A DNA stretch of 64,000 nucleotides from Phoebastria nigripes (Eukaryota > Chordata > Aves > Procellariiformes > Diomedeidae). The position numbers and the translations under genes were made by a program. The stretch's first letter is position 1. Each line of letters opens with the position of its first letter. Of the stretch, positions 36,801 to 48,438 are shown one piece after another. The notes beneath the pieces are model-generated. The model was not told the origin of the DNA. It made no database searches and worked only from the letters and a program-made list of their open reading frames with translations. The stretch spans positions 1,701,754 through 1,765,753 of the forward strand of contig JAYKAV010000422.1 of assembly GCA_035582835.1 (NCBI GenBank). Direction: 5' to 3'.

Positions 36801-39800
36801 GCTGTACACTATGCAAAGGGCCCTCTCCATGCACTGCTGATATTTAGAACCGCCAGAATAGTCAGGACAATAAATTTTATCTGCAAACATTTNTTTCTTT
36901 CTCCTCGTTTTGCCTGCCTCCATGGTAAAATTTGTGGTTAAAGCAAAATGCTACATGCTTAAGTCAGTGTGGCTCTTCTTCAGGAGCAAGTGTAAAGAAA
37001 GAATCTAAGTTAATCCAAAAGCCCCCAAACTAATCTAAACAGTAACTCACTGCCTTCCTCTCCAAGACCTTCTAAAAAGGTGCTTATTTCAGAAGAAGTA
37101 TATCTACATGGATCTATCTACATGGACCAGCACAGGCAGGCTGGTTTAAATTTAAACTTCATCTTGCTTTAGTGTAACTACTCCCTCCACCAGTAGCTTT
37201 ACAGCAAGCAATAAAACTTTATTCTCTTTTAACACTCTGGAGAACCACTCATTTCCACAGGTCTTGCACAACATTTAGAGAAAATTTTCAAATGTGTTGC
37301 CTATTACCCTGATACCCAGCATCCTTTCCTAACACAGAAGTCAGAACAGCATGAAGGACTGTTTAATTTCATTCATTTTCAGCTTTCAAGAAACTATACT
37401 ATTATCCCTTAATTGCAGATGATGTTCAATCCTTAAAAGGGGACCCTCCAACAGATACTTAGGAAACAAAACCCGACACCCAGCATTTTCTAAGAGCAAC
37501 AATACAATCCAAGCAATCATGCTCCAACAACTGCAAGCCAACCGTGTGCCTACAGCACCGAGGAGCAGTCTGGCTTTGGCTCCGTGCCTCACTGCACACC
37601 CGAGACACCCAACTGCTGCAGCGTAATGCTCATCCTTACTGTGAGACAGACATTACGATTTTTATAGCATAGTGGATTTCTGAAATGAATAGCAAATAAC
37701 CCACTAGTGGCTTAATTTATTAGCTATACAAAATTCTCAGGGTGAAAGGTCAGTGAAATGAGATGAAAACCATTAATCCAGCAGAATTCAGACTCTTGAT
37801 AAAGAACACAGCCATATGCCTGTGTCCTTTATCCAACCACAGTTCCCATTAAATTTGCAGGAACTCAGTTTACATCTACAGTTTAATGGCTGATTTCTTA
37901 ACATTCACAACCATTAAACAAATAAGCAAAGACCCTACTGCCATACTGTGCTGTCATACTGCGTGTTTGCACACATGCACACATGTGCATGGATACAAAA
38001 GCCAAATATTTTGATTAAAAGAATGCTTCCTGAATGCAAATTACAATCTCTTGTCTCCTAAATAGCAAAAAATCTTCATAGGAAGACCTTCCAAGCTGTT
38101 TAGAAAGTAGCTATTGTCAGAAGCATAGCTGCATAAGATGGGTGCTTCCCACTCAGCTGATCTGACCCATGCATTTATTTTCTCCATCATTATTCATGCC
38201 TGTACTGCAAAAAAGAATATGACCCACATCTGTCTTGGTTTGTGCGGAATCAACAGGATTACTTACAAAAAACAAAACTGAAGCACATATTTCATTGTAA
38301 TTTAATGGTAATAAGAATCCTTCCTGTCTTCACACACACACCCACCTCAAAAGACCCAGAATAATCTAGCACTGGCCTTAAAAGCTCAAGAGCTTCCTTA
38401 CTCCCACTGCAGCCTTATGGTAGACAACCAATAATGCTGTCTGCTGAGACTCAAACAGGCTCTGCAACAGCAGACAGAAAGGACTGGGGGGGTGTGTGGA
38501 AGGAGAAAGCCCAATAGAAAGCCCAGTGTGATGGTTCTGAGAGAACAGCCAGTTTGTATGGCTCCTGACCCACAGGACGATCTGAGTTGCAACAGGGCTT
38601 CAGCATTTACCCCAGAGGCTGCAATGGTTGTTATGAACACATTAGGGTTCCGCCCTGTCACCAGCGAGAGATTTCACACCCAGTTGGACAATACGTTGTG
38701 TAAAAATAAGCATGCATTAAAGCTGTGGAGGAGTGAGGTGTTACTGAGGAATACTCACCTGATGAATGTGCCATTATATATCACTCTTCCATTCTTCAGA
38801 TTCAGTTATAGAAGTTACACTACAGCCCAGCAATATTCAAACTCAATTTCCATATCCCTGACGGATTAAGTTTGTGTGGCTNAGTCAGGGGGAAAAACCC
38901 AAAACACATAATTATGTATCGCATAGATTTAAATTACTAAACTAAAACACTAGGGATCACCAATTCCCTGTTCCAGGCTTACCTTGCAAATAAAGATGAT
39001 GCCTAAATAAACTTGACAATACCCTCCCCTCCCTTTTTTGGGCCTGCTAACGCTTTCCCTTTCTGCTTGCTTTATTTCTCTTTTCTCCTCCTTCATTTCT
39101 CCTCCTTCATTTAACCTTATTCTACCATTGCCAAAAGTTTCAAGGAACATGAACGTTTTTTCANCCACTTCTTTGCGATGCCAAGTTCTGCCTTTCGCTA
39201 CCAGTCTCGGTATCCCCCCCCACCCTGCCTAAACTATACTCCATTCTTTCAAGAGCAGCATTTTCTGTTGCTAGTGCCAGAGGCCAGGAAGGCTCCTGGC
39301 AGTACAGCTCCAACAAAGAGCCCGAAACTGAACAATCTCTTTTTTTGTGAGGAGATAAGGGAGCCCAAGACGTGGTTTTTAAAAGGAGAATTAAAAAAAA
39401 AAAAAAAAAAAAAAATGCCACTGGCATTGGCAGTTTTTAAATAAAAGCACATAAATTTTCCCTTCCAAAGCGGCAGGTAGCATACAACGAATTTCACCAG
39501 CAATGAGCACCTGCTCCTCCTACCTACATAAAAATGCTCTGCAGAAAAGAAGGAAAAGACATTACATTATGGATCTCAGATACCCACAGACATAAATAAC
39601 ACTCCAGTAATTCTACCCTGTTTCTGCAGAAGCAAATGGTGAGGCCAAATGCTACAAATTTCTGCTGGTTCTTCCCAATACAGTCTTGCTCTTCTTCTGA
39701 CAATTGTACAAGGCAAGCCATTGACAACTGCAAAAAGACACTATTTTTTCTTGGAAATAGTTTAAAAGAATTACTGCAGAAAGACGCATTATTTTATGCA

Positions 39801-42800
39801 AATGTTTCAGCAACCCAATCTCATTGTGTACAAGGGTAATGATGGGGAAACTGCTGCTCCTAAGACATAGTTGCTCTACGAACACAAAATCAGAAAAGGT
39901 ACTTCTCTTCCTTAATACAACACACTGGTCACAACTGAAGAGTCAACATTTACAGCACTGTGTATATGAGATAATTCTCTTTCTTCCTCTTCTGAAGGCC
40001 AAACTCTCTAATGGTTTAACACCACTGGACNGAATGGTGTTATGCCAGCAGTTCAGGATTATTTGGTTAACATTTTTATTGGAAATATTACGGCAAATTA
40101 TTACCAGCTTTCATTGTATGAGACCAAGATAACCACCTGCACAGCTCTCTCCATGAAGCTAACAAAAAGCTACAGATTAAGTTCTTCTTTTGCAAAATAA
40201 ACTCAGATTTTTTTCAGTTCCAAGTGTAGATATCCAGACATGAAATCAGTATGAATATAAAACAGAGAATTATGGAGAATGCCGAGAATTAGTATTTTTC
40301 AATTAAATCATATTGCTACTTAGTGATTTTCATCTATGGACAACCTTTAGTACTAAACACACAGCAACTACTGCCCAAGAGACAGCGCTGTTGCCTATAG
40401 AATTACTGAAATAATCAACTCTCTTCCAGTGAGGAAAGACAGAGCTGATGGTCCTTCCCTTCATGAAATCTAGATGTTTCCAGAGAGTCTCTCAGTACAC
40501 TCCTTTAAGAGATTGTGACAATGGTTCAGTAACACTTTAAAACCACCTTTGTTCACATCTGTTGACAAAGTGCCTTCTAAAAAAGCCCCCCTTATCTTTG
40601 ACTTTGTGTTCATGAGGCTTTGTGTCAGCACCAGATTAAGAAATGAAAACCAACAATGGCAGATATCGCAAACTGAATCCAACCATCAAATACTTTTTTC
40701 TTTGCCTTCAGCATATACTGAAAGAGCTCCTGAATTTCTACCTACAGTTGATATGTAGATTTTTTTTCAATACAAATACTGGACGGTCTGACCTAAAGAG
40801 GGCTGCCCTGAGCTCCTCCCAGTGTCTGATGGGGGCTCCTCTACCATCCGAGGAGCTCCTCTACATTATTTGGTAGATTGAGCAGTTAACTTCTGCCTGT
40901 ATTCAAAAAGAATTAATCGTAGATCTTCTCTGCCCTGTTAGGCTGAATCAGCTCACCAAGGCACTACAGCTACAGCAGTAACTTCATATTACAATCCAAA
41001 AAACAGTAGGAGAGAACAAGAGTTCCCACTGCTGATGCATACCATCTATGCTTTCTCTAGGGAAGGCAAATCCCCAGCTTTTATTCAGAAAATAGCTTGC
41101 AAATATATCCCTTTATGTCTGCATTCTGCCTACTATCTACCCTTGTATTTTTAACTTAACATTGAGAAGATACTCAAAAAAATCTCCAAGTTTTCTAACT
41201 GCTTCAGGTTATCTATATCAATACAGAACACACCCATGCCTTGCTGCCACTTGGAACTTCTCTAATGGAATGGGTAAAGATCAAGTATCCATGCTGACCA
41301 TACCAGACTTACCTGTCCCTTTCAGTAAATACTGTGGTCAAGAGATCTTGCTGCAGCTCTCACAAGCTAATAGTATTGCAACTGATTACTCTTTTTCAGT
41401 GGTACTACTTTTGTCAAAACAATAGATCCAGATTAATTTTTTAAAAAGATACTTTTCTCTCAAGGCTTCTCTTTAAGTAGTGCCTCTTGTCTCATTTAGT
41501 ATGCATATGAAATGACAACACACATGGACTACCATGCTGAAAACACACAACTCTCTCTCCCTTTGGCTAATACTGATAATGCAGTTAATTACATGCATAG
41601 TTGTAATTATACATGCATAACTAATGGCTGGGTATCTCTACACAGATGAAGCTGCTGAAACAGACTGGGATGAAGAAGCTAGAAGATGCAGAAAAAATTT
41701 TATCTGCCCTTCTAACTGGGGTTACGCCTACTACTTCTTACCAGAATTCTCACTTACGTGACACACCTGAATTCTCCTCTCCTTCCTGTGGGAACACTGC
41801 TAGTGTTGAACCATGGGAGCGCAGCTGTCCTGAGGATGCACTCACTCAGGGCACCAGTCTTTACCTGATGCAAAGACTGAAACTACAGCCTTCCAATGTC
41901 AAACCAGTGACTTACAATGTCTTTTCTATCACGTTAAAACTATATAGCTGCACCATGTAATTCCATTACAGTTACGTATCTCAGAAACGGAACCTGCAGC
42001 AGAACACACTGGGNCTGCCCAGGTACTGTCTGAATTCAAGTGCAGGACATCAGTGGTCCGAAAACTGCACTGACTCAGGCTTACCATTTCCAAATGAAAT
42101 TAAAACTGCTGGTTTCCTAAATGACTCCAAATTGCTTGCCTGAGAGGCTACCTCTCTCTTCAATCCATATCCACAGCTGGAGCCTCTTTGTTATAGAGGA
42201 GACAGCTACCGACAGGACATTCTCTAAAGGGGGCCCTCCACTCTGAATTTCAATAGATCAAGAGAGAAAAGCCTCAAGACAGGAAAGCAAGGCTTATCCC
42301 CTTAGTCAAGCTTATGGGGACCAGTGAACACAGCAAGAACAATTAGTTGGACACAAAGGATCTGCGGGTTGACTTAGGTTTGATTTTCTCGTCTAGTTTG
42401 GTGGTTCTCTATTTACCGATTTAGGGGAGGGAAGTCTGACTGCTTGCTTTCCCGTTTTCCCTTATCTCGTCATTCCGTTAAGTACAGAAAAGTAGCCCAT
42501 AGGCCAGCACAGTTGCTTTTTCAACCTTCATATATTAATTACAGAAAATTAATTCAAAGCTAAAAGCCTCACCATCTCTAGACTGAGGTGAATTTTACAA
42601 AATCTAAGCAATTTGGAACATAACAAAAAAATCTTACAACATACTGTTTTAATCTGAATTCACACCACCACCACCACTGAATTGTGGATGTTTTGATCCC
42701 TCTGGCATATGGGCCAGGAAATCAATTTAAAATTCCAGTGCAAATAGCCTAAGACCATTTTATTTATGTGTTTGTTTTAAAATAGAACTCGAATTCCAAC

Positions 42801-45800
42801 TTGGATTTAAAATTATGTAGATTATTTTCTTCCCTTCTCCCTCTGCACACATCTCTCCTTTACCATAATGTGTTTTCTGACTCATTCGCAGCTGCAGGGG
42901 ATGAAGCCTTTGAAACCTCTGCCTTCCAGAAAACCATCTCAACACAGCACAACGCTACCGACTCTTATTGTTACACAAACACGCCCTTCCAACAAGCTAA
43001 CTTCCTAAGGTAGCTGAAGGGAAAAAAACAGGTTATTTTTGGCAGGTCAAGAAATAAAAGCCCAGGTCATTGCATATTAGAAAAGTTTATGAAACGTGCT
43101 GTGCATGTTGCATCCTAAGGCTAACCCAAGAAATATTGACTGAAATCACCAGCATTTTATATGGAGGGAAGAACAGATGCAGAAATCTCAATAGGTCAAG
43201 TCCAAATATGTCAGAGAAGAAAGCCAGGACAGAAAAAGGCTTAGAGCAGCACAGGGCAGAAAAGATTATTTCTCCCTTTCCAGATTTCATACATTGCCTT
43301 CCACAATTGCAATTCTGTAAAAATTTCACTTTTGGCTACAAAATATGAGAATTAGTCTTTTCAAAAAAGACCGCATAAACTGACCTACTTCTAACATTAG
43401 TTACAATTTAAAAAAACAAGCCTGGTATTTTTGTTTAAGATGTGGGCCATTTTTCATGCCCTTTTCTTCCTTTTCTGGAACTGGCACTAGCTATCAAATC
43501 TTTAATTACTTGCCATAGATATGGTTAAAATTACATTAAGTGGTCCAAAGTGGGAAAGACCTTACATTTTCTTTCGGCTTTGTAGGCTTTTTGGTTGGTT
43601 GGGTCTTTTTTCCCCTTTACAATCTTCTCCTGAGCAGTTAACAACCACCACACCAAATGTTCTGTCTTTCGCTCTCCAGTGGAACTTCTCATTTGTTCAA
43701 ATTTTCTGCTTTTTTTTCAGGAAAAGATTAAGCACAAGAAGAAACTTGTATGCATATCTATAGGAGAAGATTATAGACCTACATAAAGTATAGCCCAGAA
43801 TTAAACCCCACATCTAGACCTGAATTTTGTGAGTTTGGTGAGCAGAAGAGATGTCAGAGTATGTGTGAAGAGGGACAGTGGGAGGTGGGGTGAAAAGGTT
43901 GATAGGAGGAATGTACTTTAACCACAGGGGGTAGAGCTTCAACAGATGAGTGCTTGAAGGAAGGGGAAAAAAAAGAAAACTTGGCAGGGGGCGCAGGGAA
44001 GAAACACCAATACTCCAGCGTTTTAAAAGCCTAGCGACCAAAGGGTGTACCAGATATCCCTTCCACAATGCAAGGACCAGTACTCACNTTTGGGGAACAT
44101 TTTTTTTAAGTTGGTTTGGCTCAGTGTTACTGAAAAAGTTTGTCCAAAAGTCCATGCACCGAGCCAACACTTACCAGGTTTCAATTTCCAGCTGAAGCCA
44201 TGACCATTGGTATGAAAACTAATGTGCAACTGTATTCTAGAAAGCAAAGCAATGGAAAAGACTGTATTGGAACATAACAAATACATGCACTGGCATTAAG
44301 AGTAAAAATCGTATTATACCAACCTGTGTCATAGCCATTTTTCTCCCCTTATTATTAGAGAAGAAATGTGCAAATCAACTTTATTGTCTGGCCAGAGGGT
44401 AATATGTGAATACTTATAAATTCCTCATCGCCCTACCTCAATAGATTACCATCTCTCTTAAAATATGAAGCAGCAATTTAAAGAGTCACCCCCACTATGG
44501 CCACGCCTGCAGGATTCAATGAGGTATACAGCAGCTTGCCAGTCTAGCCAGACAAAAGTCTGAACTGCTCACATGAGGTATCTTTGCCAAGACCCGCATA
44601 TCCCTTACACTTCTGCTGGACTATATGATACATGTACATTGGCTGAAGAGAAAGAAATATAGGCAAGTAATATTTTCACTTTGGCTACAAATTCAAGCAC
44701 CAGAATTCATGCATGTACTAAGAATATATGAATAGTTAGCTAAGACAGTTTATATCTATGGAAGAAAANCACCGCATTTTGTAGAAGTTTATTGAAATAC
44801 TGGCTTTGCTAAACTCTTTCCACCACTCCAAAACATAGCGAAAATTGTTTTAACTACATTTTTTAAAAAATTAAAAATCATTCTCCTATTTTCACAACAT
44901 TTATGCATCTCCTATTATTACATAAAAGATCAAGTCAGCATCAGAAGAAACAAAAATGGGCTCCAAGTCAGCAAACAAATACATGAAGTATACTCTTTAC
45001 TTACAGCATGTGCACGGTCACAGGAAAAGACAACTACATGCTTCATTTTATGGAAGTTTGTAACAGGTTAAGTTAGGAGCCCTGACTCTTCCCCCGTTCC
45101 TACTATCAAGCTGACAATGAGCTAGAAGAAAAACACCTCTGAATAGCACCAGCCATCTAGTCCCAGGAACTGTACATAAAATTTCAACTGAAGGAGGAAG
45201 GTTGACATGCTGACAGCATTATTTGAGCCCATTGTCATACCTTGCATATCCCTCCTTTTGTCTAACTTCAAAATGTTGGATGTATTTGATCTACAGGTTT
45301 TCAGCTTCATACATTAAGGAAAAAAAGGTCTACATGGAGCATTTTGTCCATGTTCACGCACACTCTCTGATTTGCAAAAAGCGATGGGAAATTAGATCAT
45401 CTTCAAGCAAGCATTCTCTGTTGTATTAAAGAATGGGAGTTTAAAGCCATCGCATCTCCAGAATCTGAAGTTCTCTTAGAAGCAGTGACCCATCCTCCCT
45501 TTCAGTTGAAGCAAGCTTAACAAGAAAAAAAGCTAGATTATCATATACATATTCATGTAGCTGATAAAAAATTACTCAGTCCCTGATGATGCAATATTTC
45601 AGAGACAGTTTTACACTTCATATGCCCCCCATAAATTAGGACTGCACAACAGACACTTTGAGCTAGAGACTTTGAAAGAACATAGGAGGTGATAGACACT
45701 TCAGTCCACAGCTTATNTTGCTTAAAATCTTAAATAAATTTTTTTAATTGAGTAATAACCTAAGGGATGCCCAGGAAAGAATTTAAGGACTGGACAAAGT

Positions 45801-46257
45801 CAGTGAAACCATGACAGTTGGGATAAATAAATACATCAAAGACTGAAGAATAAGGTACCAAGGTAGAGGTGGCAAACATGCAGGAAGAAATTATGAGGAG
45901 AGTTTAACTTTGAGAAATAAAAACCAGAAGGAAAGCAGAGGCAAAAGACAAGAAAACACACACAGCTAGGACACAGCTATTATTTTGTAATAGATCTGTC
46001 TGGAAACAATTTGTTTTCTTATTCCCCCCCCCAGCCTCTTTACTGAAGGCGCTGTTTCACAAACACTCTAAATCAACCGAATTCAATCTGAAAGGGGAAA
46101 TCTTTTCCCTCAGGATTGACTGGTAGTTCCCACTCCCTCCTTGCGCTAGTGCTAGCTCCTGTGGAGTTTTTCAGTGTTATTTACTGTAAATGGAGCACAG
46201 CAGAAGCATCAGTAAGTAGACTTATGTCCTCAAAAGCAGTAAGAATAGGTCGCTTAC
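33832..46257 (-). other. ELMO1 intron 1, segment four
   Basis: AT-rich intron with 9 isolated N bases. It includes an A23 run at 39393-39415, a motif-dense AT-rich stretch at 41.56-41.64 kb and a purine-rich stretch near 43.86-44.01 kb. No exon or recognisable repeat family was seen elsewhere; frames up to 125 codons (38.5 kb) lack any domain signature. Confidence 0.6.
39393..39415 (+). repeat. A23 homopolymer
   Basis: A run of 23 A after GGAGAATT. It accounts for the poly-lysine and poly-phenylalanine stretches in open frames across it. No processed pseudogene body was recognised upstream. Confidence 0.9.
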
Positions 46258-46412
46258 CTAACATCTTCAGGTAGTATTCAGCTTTCTAAAGAACTCCAAA
46301 GGCTGCTCACTAGAAAGGTACCGAAGTGAGTTCATTTGTACATAAGCTAAAACACTTTTCTAAGGGGACCCCTACCAGCAGTGGCTTCAAATCTTCTTCA
46401 CAGTGCGATTTA
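46258..46412 (-). other. Possible alternative untranslated exon of ELMO1
   Basis: On the minus strand, CCCTTTTTCTGTTCAGCAG ends at 46413 as a good acceptor, and GATGTTAG at 46265-46258 is followed by GTAAGCG as a good donor, giving a 155-nt internal exon. A second strong acceptor (CCTTTTCTCTCCATTTCAG, AG at 46746-46745) lies further upstream and could pair with the same donor. ELMO1 is known for alternative 5' ends in mammals, so an extra leader exon is plausible. Splice-like pairs also arise by chance in a 49-kb intron, so this is a hypothesis. Confidence 0.25.
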
Positions 46413-46611
46413 CTGCTGAACAGAAAAAGGGCTTGTCCATCACTTCCATTCTCTCACAGCTAACTTCCCCCTCCTCGCAGCTATTGAAAACAAGTCTAGT
46501 ACTGTCAAATCAAAAACTCACAATGGAAACCTGCCATTAGAAGAAATATATCAATCCATTTTCAAGTGTTTGCAAACAAGCACCGTGTGAATCACTGTTC
46601 ACCTTGCTCTT

Positions 46612-46629
46612 AAGCGCAAGCATGCGCTT
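46612..46629. repeat. Perfect 7-bp inverted repeat
   Basis: AAGCGCA and TGCGCTT are separated by AGCA. It lies between the splice-like signals at 46.26 and 46.75 kb and is CpG-containing in a CpG-poor region. Confidence 0.6.
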
Positions 46630-47172
46630 TACAAACCAACCCACTCAGCAGCTTGAGAAATTAGTAGCTTACTGATGGGTACCACACACGTGGCACCAGC
46701 CACTTAGTGTCTGCCCAAAACACAGAAGTTTACCTCTGTCAGATCTGAAATGGAGAGAAAAGGAAACACGTTAGCTATCCCCGGTGGCATAGACTTCTCA
46801 TTAATATTCCTCTTAAATGTTAACAGTGATCAGAAAACTAAGGAAACTAGCAGAAAGGTTGTGACATTATCCTTCAATCTCTTTTGTGTCTCGCAACACT
46901 TGCAATAATGAAAGATCACACCACAAAACCAAATCCCTGCAAATAGCTTGATGCAAAACTGCTGATTGAAAGACAGCTTCACAACTTTGTGATTATTCTT
47001 CCATTCATCTCTGTAACACCATATGTATGCAGTTTATTTTATGTTAAGTGTCACATATATATTATCACTTCTTACGATCCGTACTATCAAATGCCTGCCA
47101 ACATACTGGCTTCTGCCAATTGCTTTTAGTTTCTCTTTCTCTCTTTTTCCAGTGTTGTATTTGGAGAGAGGG

Positions 47173-47202
47173 AAAAAAAGAAAAAAAAAAAAAAAAAAAA
47201 AA
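47173..47202 (+). repeat. A7-G-A22 tract
   Basis: A purine tract of nearly pure A following GAGAGAGGG. No retroposon body was recognised beside it. Confidence 0.9.
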
Positions 47203-48421
47203 GGTGACTGACTCAAGTAGAAGGAAAATTATCCTAAATCCTTTAAACAGTTGCTCTGTTAAATTGACACAAGTTTAACAACGTGTACTTGGCACGATCC
47301 TCCTGCCACGAATACAAGAACCTTCTTCAAAAAAACTCATTCAAAGCAGGGAAATCTTTTAAAGATACAGCACAGAGCTTACTGAATGGTGGTTTGATGG
47401 CTGTTACAAAGCCATTTCTAGTCACAAGTCTTCAAACCACAAAGACTTCATAACCATAAAACCCCTTTTTGAAATCTCTTTTTTAATAGGATAATGACTG
47501 AACAGGGAGGCAAACCCGACCAACTCATTCTACCTCAAAGTTGTACCTTCAGGACAGTGCAGAGATACAGCAGAGGAGAAAGTCNACTAGACCCAGGCAT
47601 AACTGTGCAGAGAAAAAAAACCAGAAGAGACAATAGTACTTTTGCTTGCTCCAAGGGTGTATGATGTTTTCTAGTCTCCAGGGTTCCCAAATCCCATCAC
47701 CTTCTAAAAACATTTTTTTAATACAAGGATATATTGCACATCCGCACCACAGCATGACAAAGAGAGCTCCTAAACTTTAAAGAGATCATTTACTTTGAGG
47801 AAACTGAAAATCAAGTGATAGCAGAGTCACAACTCAAGAGGAAAATTGTACTTGATGGCCTTATCTAAGTCCCAAGCAAATCCTTACCTGAGAATCACAG
47901 AATTAGAAATGTTGTGGTTGGCAATATATCCGAAAAAGATGCCCGTCATTGGAACAGGAGGACACTGCATGTCAGTGTGCAGGTGCACTGGCAGAGATCT
48001 ATGGAAACCTTTTCCTAGTTACAGTTAAATCTATAGACATTAGCCTCTCACTCCATCACATACTGAACCCATCTAGAGTATCAAAAGAAGAAAGTCACAT
48101 ATCTTACGTCTGAACGTGGAAGCTCTGCTCTCTGTGTATCAACATGAAAAACATGAGAACATAGTCCAACACCACTTTGTAGGCTGGACACTGTGAGAAA
48201 GCACGTCTATGAGCCCAAACCTTAAAATCAAAGAGACTTCTACTAGGTAGAAAAAACAAAGAGCGGAAGGAAGGGGTGGAGCACGACATTACTCTTGATC
48301 TGCAATTCGCTGCAGAACAGCATTGCTGTCAGGAAGTACAATGCACACAGCAGTGTTTCAGTAACACACCTTTATCTAGCATAAGAAGCTTTTTTTGTGA
48401 ATACTAGGGTGAAAGAGCATT

Positions 48422-48438
48422 AAAAAAAAAAAAAAAAA
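48422..48438 (+). repeat. A17 homopolymer
   Basis: Simple A run in intron 1 with no recognisable retroposon sequence on its 5' side. Confidence 0.9.

Noticed and set aside
38492..38869. 125-codon plus-strand frame
   Set aside because: No recognised domain, no splice logic and no codon pattern; about what chance gives in 64 kb.
47893..47930. Possible reverse-oriented CR1 tail (GAATCACAGAATTAGAAATG)
   Set aside because: Only about 35 nt resemble the family and the flanks do not continue the match.
39393..48438. A-runs as possible tails of processed pseudogenes
   Set aside because: No gene-like body, target-site duplication or known retroposon sequence was found upstream of the A23, A22 and A17 runs.
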